Below, piece by piece: positions 26,977 to 35,449 of a stretch of 64,000 bases of DNA; positions within the stretch are counted from its first letter, which is position 1; every line of letters begins with the position of its first letter. Both the position numbers and the translations under genes were made by a program. The notes beneath the pieces are model-generated. The model ran no database searches and was not told the origin of the DNA. It was given only the letters and a program-made list of their open reading frames with translations. Source of the DNA: Poseidonibacter parvus (GTDB lineage Bacteria > Campylobacterota > Campylobacteria > Campylobacterales > Arcobacteraceae). Location: assembly GCF_001956695.1 (NCBI RefSeq), contig NZ_CP019070.1, positions 124,001 to 188,000 on the forward strand, read 5' to 3'.

Positions 26977-28050
26977 TTGAGCAATAATATAAATGAATGT
27001 AAGGTAAAAATCAATCATCATATTAAAAATATTTCTGAAGAGATAAAACCATTTACTGATATATTCAATAAAATATTTGTATTCGATGAAATATTAATAA
27101 GTGAAAATGGTGGTAAAACAAAGTTAAATCGACAAATATTAAATGACCAACATGATTTAATGCAAAATAAAATTTTACTAATTAACTCTGAATTAGATCA
27201 ATCTTTAGATGTAGTTAAAACATATTTAGAAGTATTATTAATAGAATGTAATAAATCTAGTCAAATTGAAACGGTTAATTTAATATATGATGATAAGAAC
27301 TTCATAGATTTATTAGAAATGGATTTAGAGACTAAAGTTATTCCTCGTGCATCTAAAAAGAAGCTTTTACAAGATGTTCAGAATCTATCAAATATAAAAA
27401 ACAAGATATTTAATTTAAAATATCTTGTAACAATGTTTGATACAACAATAGTTTATAAATATCTAAATAAACTAGGAGTTGAGGATTTAATTAATAGTAC
27501 ATTTATTTTTGAGCTTATTGATACTTTTGCTTTACATTTTGAACAATTAAAGAAGTTTGAATATGTGATTAATAACTTTGATAAAGAAATTGATGATGTA
27601 AAAGATTTTTCTGTTCTTAACTATTTACTTGAATTACATAAAAGAAGATCTGATAATTATATTTATGCAAATTTTAGATATAAAATATCTTTAGATTATA
27701 ACATAGACTTAAACTTAAGAAAAAAAGTTAAAATGAATATTCTCTATCTTGAAAATATTATTTCATCATTTATCGAACAATCATGTATGGATTTAGTAAA
27801 AAAAGAGATGAAAAAAGGAAAAATTAATAAATTAATTGAAGTAAATATTTTTAAACATAAGAATAAACTTCAATTAGTAGTTAAAAATAATGGCTTTGAA
27901 GTAAAAAATATTCATACTTTATTTCTTTCTGATACTGAAAATAAATATATAATTGAAGCAAAAAACCTAGCAGGTATGCTAGGTGCAGCTATTGAAATAA
28001 CTGCTCTTGAAGATGAAGGAATGGCATACTCTTGCTCATTTAAAATCTAA
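26977..28050 (+). CDS. cytoplasmic protein with degenerate GHKL ATPase-like end, TTG start
   Basis: 357 residues. The only in-frame start near the end of the previous gene is TTG at 26977, with AAGG about 8 bases upstream. No signal peptide or membrane segment. The N-terminal two thirds is helical, like a dimerisation or Hpt-type bundle. The last 100 residues follow a histidine-kinase ATPase plan (SSFIEQ; LQLVVKNNGFEVKN; AKNLAGMLGAAIEITALEDEG), but the N and G boxes are degenerate and no phosphorylatable HExx motif is obvious. Possibly an anti-sigma or partner-switch regulator of the locus. Low certainty on function, good certainty that it is a gene. Confidence 0.6.
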   Translation: MSNNINECKVKINHHIKNISEEIKPFTDIFNKIFVFDEILISENGGKTKLNRQILNDQHDLMQNKILLINSELDQSLDVVKTYLEVLLIECNKSSQIETVNLIYDDKNFIDLLEMDLETKVIPRASKKKLLQDVQNLSNIKNKIFNLKYLVTMFDTTIVYKYLNKLGVEDLINSTFIFELIDTFALHFEQLKKFEYVINNFDKEIDDVKDFSVLNYLLELHKRRSDNYIYANFRYKISLDYNIDLNLRKKVKMNILYLENIISSFIEQSCMDLVKKEMKKGKINKLIEVNIFKHKNKLQLVVKNNGFEVKNIHTLFLSDTENKYIIEAKNLAGMLGAAIEITALEDEGMAYSCSFKI

Positions 28051-28055
28051 ATAGA

Positions 28056-28074
28056 ACTAAAGTTTTTCTTTAGT
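28056..28074. terminator. bidirectional terminator between pilus locus and purT
   Basis: ACTAAAG-TTTTT-CTTTAGT lies between two convergent stop codons. The T/A loop and position fit a modest bidirectional terminator, closing the 16-kb pilus operon. Confidence 0.6.
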
Positions 28075-28075
28075 C

Positions 28076-29245
28076 CTATTTGTCGTCAAAGTTTCCAATA
28101 ATCTCTTTTGCTTTTTGTAAGGCTTTATCACTTGAATCTTTATCAAATGTCAAAGCAACAGCCATTCTTCTTCCTATATGACTTTGTGGTTTTCCAAATA
28201 CTCTAATAATAGAATCTTTTGTAAATGATTGATCAAAAATATCAATTTGTGGATTAAATGTATCATTTCTTGCTTTATACGCAGCACTTGCGCCTGCTCC
28301 ATAATCAATATAATCTAAAGGCAGTCCTAATACGGCACGTACATGAAGTGCAAATTCACTCTGACTTTGTGTAATCATAGTAACCATTCCTGTATCATGT
28401 GGTCTTGGACTTACTTCAGAAAAATATACTTCATTTCCTTTTACAAACATCTCTACACCAAAAATACCACGACCACCAAGCCCATCAGTAACAGTTTTAG
28501 CAATATCTTGTGCTTTTTTCTTAGCCTCTTCGCTCATATTCATTGGTTGCCATGAGAAAATAAAGTCACCATCTTGCTGTATATGTCCAATTGGTTCACA
28601 AAATACTGTTTGCTTTTCATTTCTTACTGTTAACATAGTGATTTCATAATCAAAAGTAATAAACTCTTCAACAATTAATTCACTAGCATCACCTCTAGCT
28701 TCTTTTGCAATTTCCCAAGACTCTTGTAAATCATTTGCAGATTTGGCAACACTTTGTCCGTGACCTGAAGAGCTCATTACGGGTTTAATAACACAAGGGA
28801 AACCCATCTTTTGTGCTGCTTTTTCTAAACCTTCATAAGTGCTTACAAACTCATATCCACCAGTTTTAACTCCTAAATCAACTGCTGCAAATTCACGAAT
28901 GTTTTTTCTATTCATTGTTTTATTTACTGCATCAGCATTTGGAATTACATGAAAACCTTCTTCTTCAGCTGTAAAAAGTGCTTGAATATTAATAGCTTCA
29001 ACTTCAGGTAGAATATATGTAGGTTTTTCTCTTCTTATTACATCTAAAATCTCTTCTTTATTTTTCATATTAATTGTATAAGATTTATTTGCTACTAACT
29101 GTGCAGGTGCGTTATTATAGCTATCAACGGCAATTGTCTCAATACCTAATCTTTGTGCTTCAATCACTACTTCTTTCCCAAGTTCTCCACTTCCTAAAAG
29201 CATTATTTTTATTGAGTCAGATTTTAATGGTGCTGTAAAATTCAT
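28076..29245 (-). CDS. purT: formate-dependent phosphoribosylglycinamide formyltransferase
   Basis: PurT makes formyl-GAR from GAR, formate and ATP, the folate-independent third step of purine synthesis. 389 residues, full length for the ATP-grasp family. Clear family marks are [11 protein letters not shown] at the N-terminus, [12 protein letters not shown] in the ATP-grasp loop, [15 protein letters not shown], and [11 protein letters not shown] near the metal site. Preceded by AAGGA. It faces the pilus operon across a hairpin and stands alone or leads into the genes after it by 15 bases. Confidence 0.95.
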   Translation of the reverse strand: MNFTAPLKSDSIKIMLLGSGELGKEVVIEAQRLGIETIAVDSYNNAPAQLVANKSYTINMKNKEEILDVIRREKPTYILPEVEAINIQALFTAEEEGFHVIPNADAVNKTMNRKNIREFAAVDLGVKTGGYEFVSTYEGLEKAAQKMGFPCVIKPVMSSSGHGQSVAKSANDLQESWEIAKEARGDASELIVEEFITFDYEITMLTVRNEKQTVFCEPIGHIQQDGDFIFSWQPMNMSEEAKKKAQDIAKTVTDGLGGRGIFGVEMFVKGNEVYFSEVSPRPHDTGMVTMITQSQSEFALHVRAVLGLPLDYIDYGAGASAAYKARNDTFNPQIDIFDQSFTKDSIIRVFGKPQSHIGRRMAVALTFDKDSSDKALQKAKEIIGNFDDK

Positions 29246-29260
29246 TTATTTTCCTTATGT

Positions 29261-29992
29261 TTATTTAATTTGTTGATAAAATCTTTTATCATATTTCTTT
29301 AGATTGTTTTTTAAAATTACTTTTTTTAAAATTCTTAAATATTCTTCTGCAATTCCTGAATAGTTTATCATAGTTTGTGAAAGTTTAAGACCTGTTGGTT
29401 TCTTATTTTTTAATCTTATTGCATATCTTTCTTTATGAAAAGCTTTATAGGCATTATTCCTATTAAGGTTTAGCATATAAGCATTAACTGAGGCTTGCAT
29501 TGTTTTAAACACTCTAATAAAGTGTTTAGCTCCAGCGTTTCTTTGTTTTGGAATCATTCCAATTTTTGAATTATATGTCCAATGCCCGAATATATTATTT
29601 GCTTCTTTTACAAAACGACTTTTCCCCCAACCACTTTCAATCGCAGCTTGAGATAGACTCAACGCTGGAGGAATTACATCAATTTTACTCATATAAGATT
29701 TTAAATCATAAAGCTTTTTAATTCGGTATTTTTTCTTTATTTTTAAAAGTTTTAAGAATTCATCTGAATTAGTATCAATATTCAATAAGTTAGAATTTAA
29801 TATATTTTTTACAAAATTTCTTTCTTTTAAAATCTTTTCATTTTCATTTTTACTTAGTTTATAAATATATTCGAAAAAATAAATCTTTTGCTTTTCTCTA
29901 TCTTTAATCTCAAAATACTCTTTTGGCATACCTTTTGCAAAAATAGCTGAGCTAAATAGTAAGATAAAGAATAAAAGTTTATTTATTAACAT
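29261..29992 (-). CDS. Bax-like glucosaminidase-domain protein
   Basis: 243 residues from the ATG at 29992, chosen because it begins a signal peptide (LLFFILLFSSAIFA) one base after the dapF stop; a longer frame would run back through dapF. The domain is of the Bax/mannosyl-glycoprotein endo-beta-N-acetylglucosaminidase type: LSQAAIESGWGKSRF carries the catalytic Glu, followed by NNIFGHW and MLNLNRN. It probably cuts peptidoglycan glycan strands in the periplasm. Translation is likely coupled to dapF, as no good separate ribosome binding site is seen. Confidence 0.82.
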   Translation of the reverse strand: MLINKLLFFILLFSSAIFAKGMPKEYFEIKDREKQKIYFFEYIYKLSKNENEKILKERNFVKNILNSNLLNIDTNSDEFLKLLKIKKKYRIKKLYDLKSYMSKIDVIPPALSLSQAAIESGWGKSRFVKEANNIFGHWTYNSKIGMIPKQRNAGAKHFIRVFKTMQASVNAYMLNLNRNNAYKAFHKERYAIRLKNKKPTGLKLSQTMINYSGIAEEYLRILKKVILKNNLKKYDKRFYQQIK

Positions 29993-29993
29993 T

Positions 29994-30743
29994 TTAAAAA
30001 CTTGTAGTAAAAACTTTTTTAACAGCACCTTTGAAATAAATAGTACTATCAATCAAAGATAAAGTAAGTTCTTCCCCACTTTTTGGGTAAACAAAAGTTT
30101 TGTCTTTTACTAAATTTAGATTATTTGCTCTTAAAAAACAAGCTGCCATTCCAGTTCCACAAGCTTGCGTTTCACCTTCAACACCTCTTTCATAAGTTCT
30201 TACTTTTAAAACTTTTCCATCTTTACTATCTTCTATTTTTGCAAAGTTAACATTTGCATTATGTTCATATCTCATTTTTGCACACAAGTCATGGTCATAC
30301 TTTTCTAAGTCATCTACAATGGTTACCAAATGTGGAACCCCAGTATCCACTAAATACCAAGTGAATCCTTCTTGCTTGAACTCTTCTTTTATAACAATTG
30401 GAGCTGTTAATTGTGTTTCAACGATTGAATTTTCAACAATAGATTTTATTAAACCTGCACCAGTTAAAAAGTTCATAGTACTAGGTGCTAAATCATTTGT
30501 ATACGCATAATGTGCACAAGCTCTCGTACCATTCCCACACATTGAAGCATCACTTCCATCACTATTGTAAAATAACCACTCGAAATCTGCATTTTCATTT
30601 GGAACTAGCACAATTAAGCCATCAGCACCAATACCTTCTGTTCTATTACAAAGTTTTATAGCTTCTTGTGAATAATCTTTTTTTGTAAATGTATGAAAGA
30701 TTACAAAATCATTTCCACTTGCAGAATATTTTGTATATGTCAT
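29994..30743 (-). CDS. dapF: diaminopimelate epimerase
   Basis: Converts LL- to meso-diaminopimelate for lysine and peptidoglycan. 249 residues, somewhat short for the family. Both catalytic cysteines are in their signatures: SMCGNGTRAC and QACGTGMAAC. The N-terminal KYSASGNDFV motif is also typical. It overlaps coaE by 4 bases (ATGA) and is followed after one base by the Bax-like gene, so coaE-dapF-bax is one operon joining CoA and cell-wall functions. Confidence 0.96.
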   Translation of the reverse strand: MTYTKYSASGNDFVIFHTFTKKDYSQEAIKLCNRTEGIGADGLIVLVPNENADFEWLFYNSDGSDASMCGNGTRACAHYAYTNDLAPSTMNFLTGAGLIKSIVENSIVETQLTAPIVIKEEFKQEGFTWYLVDTGVPHLVTIVDDLEKYDHDLCAKMRYEHNANVNFAKIEDSKDGKVLKVRTYERGVEGETQACGTGMAACFLRANNLNLVKDKTFVYPKSGEELTLSLIDSTIYFKGAVKKVFTTSF

Positions 30744-31330
30744 GTAGTTACCTTTATAATTTTTTTAATTTCATTTTCTAAATGTCTTAAATCTTTTGAG
30801 TTATCTATTATCAAATCAGATAAGCTCTTTTTTTCTTCAATATCCATTTGATTTGACATTTTTAATTTTGCTTCATCTTCACTAATATTATCTCTGTTCA
30901 TTAATCTTTTTGTTTGTATATCTTTTGGAGTATATACTAGTAAAGATTTTGGTATTGGATAATGCATTTTTTCAAAAAATAAAGGAATATCTATAAAGTA
31001 TGTTTTATTTTTTTCTTCTAATAATTTTGATTCTTCAATAATTTGCTTTTCTATTAAAGGATGAAGAAGTGCTTCTAGTTTCAATTTATTTTCTTCATTA
31101 GAAAATATAATTTTTCCTAGCTCTTTTCTTATTACTTTTCCATCTAAGACATATTTGTCTCCAAACATTGAAGCTATTTCATTTGAACTTTCATCTAATA
31201 ATTTGTGTGCAATTTTATCCGCATCAATTATAGAAAAACTATGTTCTTTTAAAATGTTACAAACAGTACTTTTACCTGTTGAAATTCCACCTGTTAAGGC
31301 GATTGCATTTTTAAATAAATTTTTACTCAT
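30740..31330 (-). CDS. coaE: dephospho-CoA kinase
   Basis: Last step of CoA synthesis: phosphorylates the ribose 3'-OH of dephospho-CoA. 196 residues, the usual size. P-loop GGISTGKST near residue 15; DADKIAH follows as in all CoaE proteins; lid region KRLMNRD with the basic residues. First gene of the coaE-dapF-bax unit, divergent from purM across about 150 bases. Confidence 0.94.
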   Translation of the reverse strand: MSKNLFKNAIALTGGISTGKSTVCNILKEHSFSIIDADKIAHKLLDESSNEIASMFGDKYVLDGKVIRKELGKIIFSNEENKLKLEALLHPLIEKQIIEESKLLEEKNKTYFIDIPLFFEKMHYPIPKSLLVYTPKDIQTKRLMNRDNISEDEAKLKMSNQMDIEEKKSLSDLIIDNSKDLRHLENEIKKIIKVTT

Positions 31331-31478
31331 AAAAACAATTCTACAATAATAAATATTTATTTAAATTGAAGGAAGTGTTTGTCTTTTAGGGCATTAATAT
31401 TTATAAACATTTAGATATAATACAAAAATATTTAAAAATTAATCTAAGATTAAAGATAAGCTATTAAAAAGGTGAATA

Positions 31479-32474
31479 ATGAGCACAGTAAGTTACAAAG
31501 ACGCAGGCGTTGATATCGATGCAGGAAATCAGTTCGTAGAAAATATTAAACCACATGTTAAATCTACAATGATCCCTGGTGTTCTTGGTGGTATTGGTTC
31601 TTTTGCTGGTGCTTTTGAATTACCACAAGGTTACAAACAACCAGTTATTCTATCAGGTACTGATGGTGTTGGAACAAAATTAAAGTTAGCAATTGATGCT
31701 AAACAATTTGATACAGTTGGAATTGACTTAGTTGCAATGTGTACAAATGATTTATTATGTAATTTTGGAGAACCATTATTTTTCCTAGATTATTATGCAA
31801 CTGCAAAACTTGAAGTTGAAGAAGCAACTTCTGTTGTAAAAGGTATTGCTGAAGGATGTATTAGATCTGAGTGTGCACTTGTTGGTGGTGAAACTGCAGA
31901 AATGCCAGGAATGTATAAAGACGGCGATTTTGATTTAGCTGGTTTTTGTGTTGGAATTGCAGAAAAAGAAGAGCTAAATAGAATTGAAAAAATTGAAGTA
32001 GGAGATACTTTAATTGCCTTACCATCTTCTGGTGTTCATTCAAACGGTTTCTCTCTTGTTAGAAAACTATTATTAGAAAAATTAGGAATGAGTTTAGATG
32101 ATGATTTCCAAGGTAAGCCTTTAAAAGATGTATTATTAGAGCCAACTAGAATTTATGTAAAAGAATTCAAAGCTAATAAAGAAAATATCAATGCCTTAGC
32201 ACATATTACAGGTGGTGGAATTACAGAAAACTTACCAAGAGTTTTACCTGATAATTTAAAAGCTGTTGTAAAAAGAGATTCAATTAAAGTATTACCTATT
32301 TTTGAATTTATGGGACAACATGTAGAACTTGAAGAAATGTACAGAACATTCAATATGGGTGTTGGTATGGTTTTAGTTGTAAATCCTGCAAATGTTGATG
32401 CAGTTCTAGCTAACACTGATGGTTATGTTATTGGTGAAATTGCAGCTGGAGAAAAAGGTGTTGAATTTATTTAA
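31479..32474 (+). CDS. purM: phosphoribosylformylglycinamidine cyclo-ligase
   Basis: AIR synthetase, fifth step of purine synthesis. 331 residues. Typical marks: SYKDAGVDIDAG at the N-terminus, LSGTDGVGTKLKLA, GGETAEMPGMY and the ATP-binding HITGGGITENLPR. Preceded by AAGGTGA. A strong terminator follows. It is the second purine gene of this window after purT, and purA lies 11 kb on. Confidence 0.96.
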   Translation: MSTVSYKDAGVDIDAGNQFVENIKPHVKSTMIPGVLGGIGSFAGAFELPQGYKQPVILSGTDGVGTKLKLAIDAKQFDTVGIDLVAMCTNDLLCNFGEPLFFLDYYATAKLEVEEATSVVKGIAEGCIRSECALVGGETAEMPGMYKDGDFDLAGFCVGIAEKEELNRIEKIEVGDTLIALPSSGVHSNGFSLVRKLLLEKLGMSLDDDFQGKPLKDVLLEPTRIYVKEFKANKENINALAHITGGGITENLPRVLPDNLKAVVKRDSIKVLPIFEFMGQHVELEEMYRTFNMGVGMVLVVNPANVDAVLANTDGYVIGEIAAGEKGVEFI

Positions 32475-32500
32475 TAAATTCAATTTCTTCTTTTAGATTT

Positions 32501-32534
32501 AAAGCCTAAACTCAAAAGAGTTTAGGCTTTTTTT
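32501..32534. terminator. strong bidirectional terminator after purM
   Basis: A perfect 13-pair stem AAAGCCTAAACTC / GAGTTTAGGCTTT with an AAAA loop, followed by a T-run on the plus strand and an A-flanked start that gives Ts on the minus strand. It overlaps the end of the facing GAPDH-like gene. Confidence 0.9.
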
Positions 32535-33553
32535 ATGTCCTTATAAAACTTTAAAATATCTACAACTTTTGATGCATAGCCCCATTCATTATCATACCAA
32601 AGTAAAAGTTTAATCATTTTTCCATTTTTTACATCTGTATAACGGTGGTCAATAATAGTTGTATATTTTTCTTTTTTAAAATCACTTGAAACTAAAGGTT
32701 CATTATTATTTAGCATTACTTTAAATTCTTGATTATTTTCATACTCTTCGAAAATATCGATAATTTCTTCTTTTGAAGAAGCTTTCTCCACAAATAATGT
32801 TACGTTTATAGCTCCTACTGTATCAGTTGGAACACGAAGTGAACTTGAAGAAATTAAAGTAGAATTAAACTTAGGTAATACATATGAACAAGCTTTTATA
32901 GTTGTAGTTTTGTTTGGAATAATATTTTGTGTAGAAGACCTTCCAAACTCAAAATTATATTCAACATTTCTTGTCTCACTAGCAACAAAACTTCCATCTA
33001 AAACTCTTTGATGATTTAGTAAAGGATGAACTGTAACAATATCAGCACACAATATTTGCTTTTTATCATCAAGTAGTTTTAGTGCGGGAAGTAGTGCTGT
33101 TGCATTACAAGAACTTGTTGAAATTACTTTATGCTCTTTATAATCTAGTTCTTTCTCATTTGCTCCCAAGATTACATTTATGTCAGCTTTTGAGTTTGGA
33201 TGTGTTAAAAATATAGCTTGGACATCCAAACTTTTTAAAAGTTTTATATCCTCTTTTTTTCCACTTGAATCGATTATAATATCAATATTTGATAAATCAA
33301 TATCACTTAATGTTTTAAAATTAAGTACTTCTATTTTTGTAAAACTATTTTTTATAAAGTTCTTATTTACAATTTTAAACTTATCCTCTAAAGCTCCATA
33401 TGTTGAATCATAGTTTATTGAATAAACTATATTTTCAAGGTAAGGATTTATTTCATTAATAGCTAGGATGTCAAAGTCTTTATTTTGCATTAGCTGTTTT
33501 AAAACAGCTTTTCCAATTCTTCCTATACCATTTATTAATACTCTTGTTTTCAT
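32522..33553 (-). CDS. glyceraldehyde-3-phosphate dehydrogenase family protein
   Basis: 343 residues. N-terminal NAD fold INGIGRIGKAV; catalytic Cys in STSSCNATALLP; catalytic His in TVHPLLNHQ; substrate loop RVPTDTVGAINVT; C-terminal WYDNEWGYASKVVD. The active-site string is altered from the usual SCTTNC to SCNATA, so it may be an erythrose-4-phosphate dehydrogenase or another paralogue rather than the main glycolytic enzyme. Its 3' end lies inside the terminator hairpin shared with purM. Function within the family is uncertain. Confidence 0.85.
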   Translation of the reverse strand: MKTRVLINGIGRIGKAVLKQLMQNKDFDILAINEINPYLENIVYSINYDSTYGALEDKFKIVNKNFIKNSFTKIEVLNFKTLSDIDLSNIDIIIDSSGKKEDIKLLKSLDVQAIFLTHPNSKADINVILGANEKELDYKEHKVISTSSCNATALLPALKLLDDKKQILCADIVTVHPLLNHQRVLDGSFVASETRNVEYNFEFGRSSTQNIIPNKTTTIKACSYVLPKFNSTLISSSSLRVPTDTVGAINVTLFVEKASSKEEIIDIFEEYENNQEFKVMLNNNEPLVSSDFKKEKYTTIIDHRYTDVKNGKMIKLLLWYDNEWGYASKVVDILKFYKDIKKA

Positions 33554-33676
33554 AAGCTAAAACCTATACAAATTATTTTTTAGGATTGTATCATAAAAGG
33601 GAAATTTTGAAAATAGTATTATTTTGATACAATCATCTTTTATATAAGATTTTATTATATTAATTTATAACTTTTT

Positions 33677-33690
33677 TTGATATAAATCAA
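33677..33690 (+). promoter_or_regulatory. FNR/CRP-type box upstream of cytochrome c gene
   Basis: TTGAT-ATAA-ATCAA is a perfect match to the FNR consensus TTGAT-N4-ATCAA. It lies 46 bases before the cytochrome c start codon, a fitting place for oxygen- or nitrosative-stress-linked control. Confidence 0.6.
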
Positions 33691-33736
33691 TAAAAAATCT
33701 TTTCATGTTTGCTAAAGTTCTAAGAAAGGATTAAAA

Positions 33737-34066
33737 ATGAAAACGATTATCGTTATGTTTATTGCTTTATTAGGAATAAGCCTTCAAGCAGATGTAGAAA
33801 ATGGAAAAAAACAATATCTAGCAAATTGCGCTATATGTCATACTGTAAATGGTGGAAGTGCATTTGGAAAAGATTTTAATATTGTATCTTATACAAGAAA
33901 AAAAGAAGATATTAAGGCTTATATAAAAGATCCTTATTCTAATTTTGAAAGATTTGGTTATAGCGCAAATGCAATGCCAACATTACCTTTAAAAGAAAAA
34001 GATATTGATGATATTACAGATTATATAGACTCTTTACAACCGTTTAAAGTGTGGATGAAGAAATAG
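33737..34066 (+). CDS. small periplasmic class I cytochrome c
   Basis: 109 residues. Signal peptide MKTIIVMFIALLGISLQA; heme attachment motif CAICH at 31-35; a likely axial Met in NAMPTLPL near 85; terminal helix DIDDITDYIDSL. This is the size of a c553- or SoxX-like electron carrier. Ribosome binding site AAGGA is present, with an FNR-type box further upstream. Its stop codon directly abuts that of the facing LysE-type gene, with no spacer and no visible terminator. Confidence 0.88.
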   Translation: MKTIIVMFIALLGISLQADVENGKKQYLANCAICHTVNGGSAFGKDFNIVSYTRKKEDIKAYIKDPYSNFERFGYSANAMPTLPLKEKDIDDITDYIDSLQPFKVWMKK

Positions 34067-34690
34067 TTATGCTCTTTTTGTCATTGACATAAAAATAGCT
34101 GCAATTATTAAAAAAGCTCCAGTTATTCTGTTTTGAATTTTCATAGCTTTTACATCTTTTATTAAAAATTTTAGTCTTGAAGCCATAGAAGAGTATCCTG
34201 TCATTACAATAATATCAATAACACATAAAGTAAGACAAATTATTCCAAATTGTAGCCATAATGATTCATTAGGATTTAAAAACTGTGGTATGAAAGCTAC
34301 TAAAAAAACTGTAGCTTTAGGATTAGTTACATTTATAAGAGTTGCACTTACAAAAGCTTTTTTAGCACTATAGTCTTTTATTTGTTCCCCATCTTTGGCC
34401 AGTTCTACTTTTTCAAATATTTTAGATAATCCCATATATACTAAGTATAAAACACCAATCCATTTAATTATTGTAAATACTAAAACAGATTTTGCAATAA
34501 TAGCTCCTAAGCCAATTACAACAATAAATGTTTGGATTAAAAGTCCAGCTTGTAATCCAAAAATAGCAGCATAAGATCTTTTAAGACCATATTTAATTCC
34601 ATAGTTCATTGAAACAACAGCCCCTGCTCCAGGAGAGATTGAAATAGCAATAGTTGCTAAAAGTAGCGTTAACCAAACATTTAGTTCCAT
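34067..34690 (-). CDS. LysE/RhtB-family amino-acid exporter
   Basis: About 207 residues from ATG 34690, chosen because AAGGA lies just upstream and the first helix follows at once; an ATG 24 bases earlier would put a charged stretch in front. Motifs: SPGAGAVVSMNYGIKYG near the N-terminus and NPKATVFLVAFIPQFL in the middle, both typical of RhtB exporters. Six hydrophobic segments. It diverges from the TetR gene over 138 bases, so the TetR operator could also affect it. Confidence 0.88.
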   Translation of the reverse strand: MELNVWLTLLLATIAISISPGAGAVVSMNYGIKYGLKRSYAAIFGLQAGLLIQTFIVVIGLGAIIAKSVLVFTIIKWIGVLYLVYMGLSKIFEKVELAKDGEQIKDYSAKKAFVSATLINVTNPKATVFLVAFIPQFLNPNESLWLQFGIICLTLCVIDIIVMTGYSSMASRLKFLIKDVKAMKIQNRITGAFLIIAAIFMSMTKRA

Positions 34691-34784
34691 GGAAGTTTCC
34701 TTTTTATTTGGCAAATTATATCACAAAAGTATTTTAGAGATATTCCTGTCATATATATTTATTGTAAATTTTATAAAAATGTAT

Positions 34785-34818
34785 TATAATATTATAAAAA
34801 CTAACCAAACGGTTAGTT
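34785..34818 (+). promoter_or_regulatory. TetR promoter and palindromic operator
   Basis: A TATAAT -10 at 34785-34790 is followed by the perfect palindrome AACTAACC-AAAC-GGTTAGTT at 34799-34818, ten bases before the regulator's ATG. This is where a TetR repressor would block its own promoter. Confidence 0.75.
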
Positions 34819-34828
34819 AGGATTTGGA

Positions 34829-35449
34829 ATGACAAAAAAAGAGAAAATATTAATCATTGCAGAAGAAGAGTTTGCTAAACATGGTTATGATGCAGTAAGT
34901 ATGAATGATTTAGTAAAAAAACTTGATATGAATAAAGCTACGATTTATTATCACTATAAAGATAAAAAAAGTTTATATCAGACAATAGTTAAAAAAGCAA
35001 TTACTAAATCTAATGAAAATATAAAAAAGATATTTGAACAAGAAAAAGAGAATAAAACTCTTTTAAGAGATTATGTAAATGCAATTATTTTAACAATAAA
35101 AGAAAATCCTAATATTGTTCCAATTGCTCTGCGAGAATTAGCAAATTTTGGAGCTAATATTGATGAAAGCTTCATTCCTTTTGTTGAAGAAGAAGTTAGT
35201 GCTTTACAGAAAGTATTAGATGGTTTTGATTTAAAAGAGGAATATAAAAATATGAATATTTATGCTTTCTATTCTTTTATTACTGGAACTATAAATAGTT
35301 TCTATGGCATTCAAATGTCAGACCTTCCTCTTGGAAATGATGAGGATTTAAAACAAAATAGCAAAAAGACTCTAGATTTTATTTCACATTTTATCTCAAA
35401 TATAATCATAGATGCAATAGTAAAAACAAGGAATCAAAATGAAATATAG
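34829..35449 (+). CDS. TetR-family transcriptional repressor of RND efflux operon
   Basis: 206 residues. N-terminal helix-turn-helix: EEFAKHGYDAVSMNDL, then KATIYYHYKDKKSLYQ, the classic TetR recognition region. The C-terminal ligand domain is helical and not assignable to a ligand. It overlaps the following membrane-fusion gene by 11 bases and sits next to a perfect palindrome, so autoregulation of the tetR-RND operon is likely. Confidence 0.92.
   Translation: MTKKEKILIIAEEEFAKHGYDAVSMNDLVKKLDMNKATIYYHYKDKKSLYQTIVKKAITKSNENIKKIFEQEKENKTLLRDYVNAIILTIKENPNIVPIALRELANFGANIDESFIPFVEEEVSALQKVLDGFDLKEEYKNMNIYAFYSFITGTINSFYGIQMSDLPLGNDEDLKQNSKKTLDFISHFISNIIIDAIVKTRNQNEI

Noticed and set aside
28343-28555. 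A 70-codon plus-strand frame inside purT
   Set aside because: It lies wholly within a well-supported gene on the other strand and has no protein-like features.
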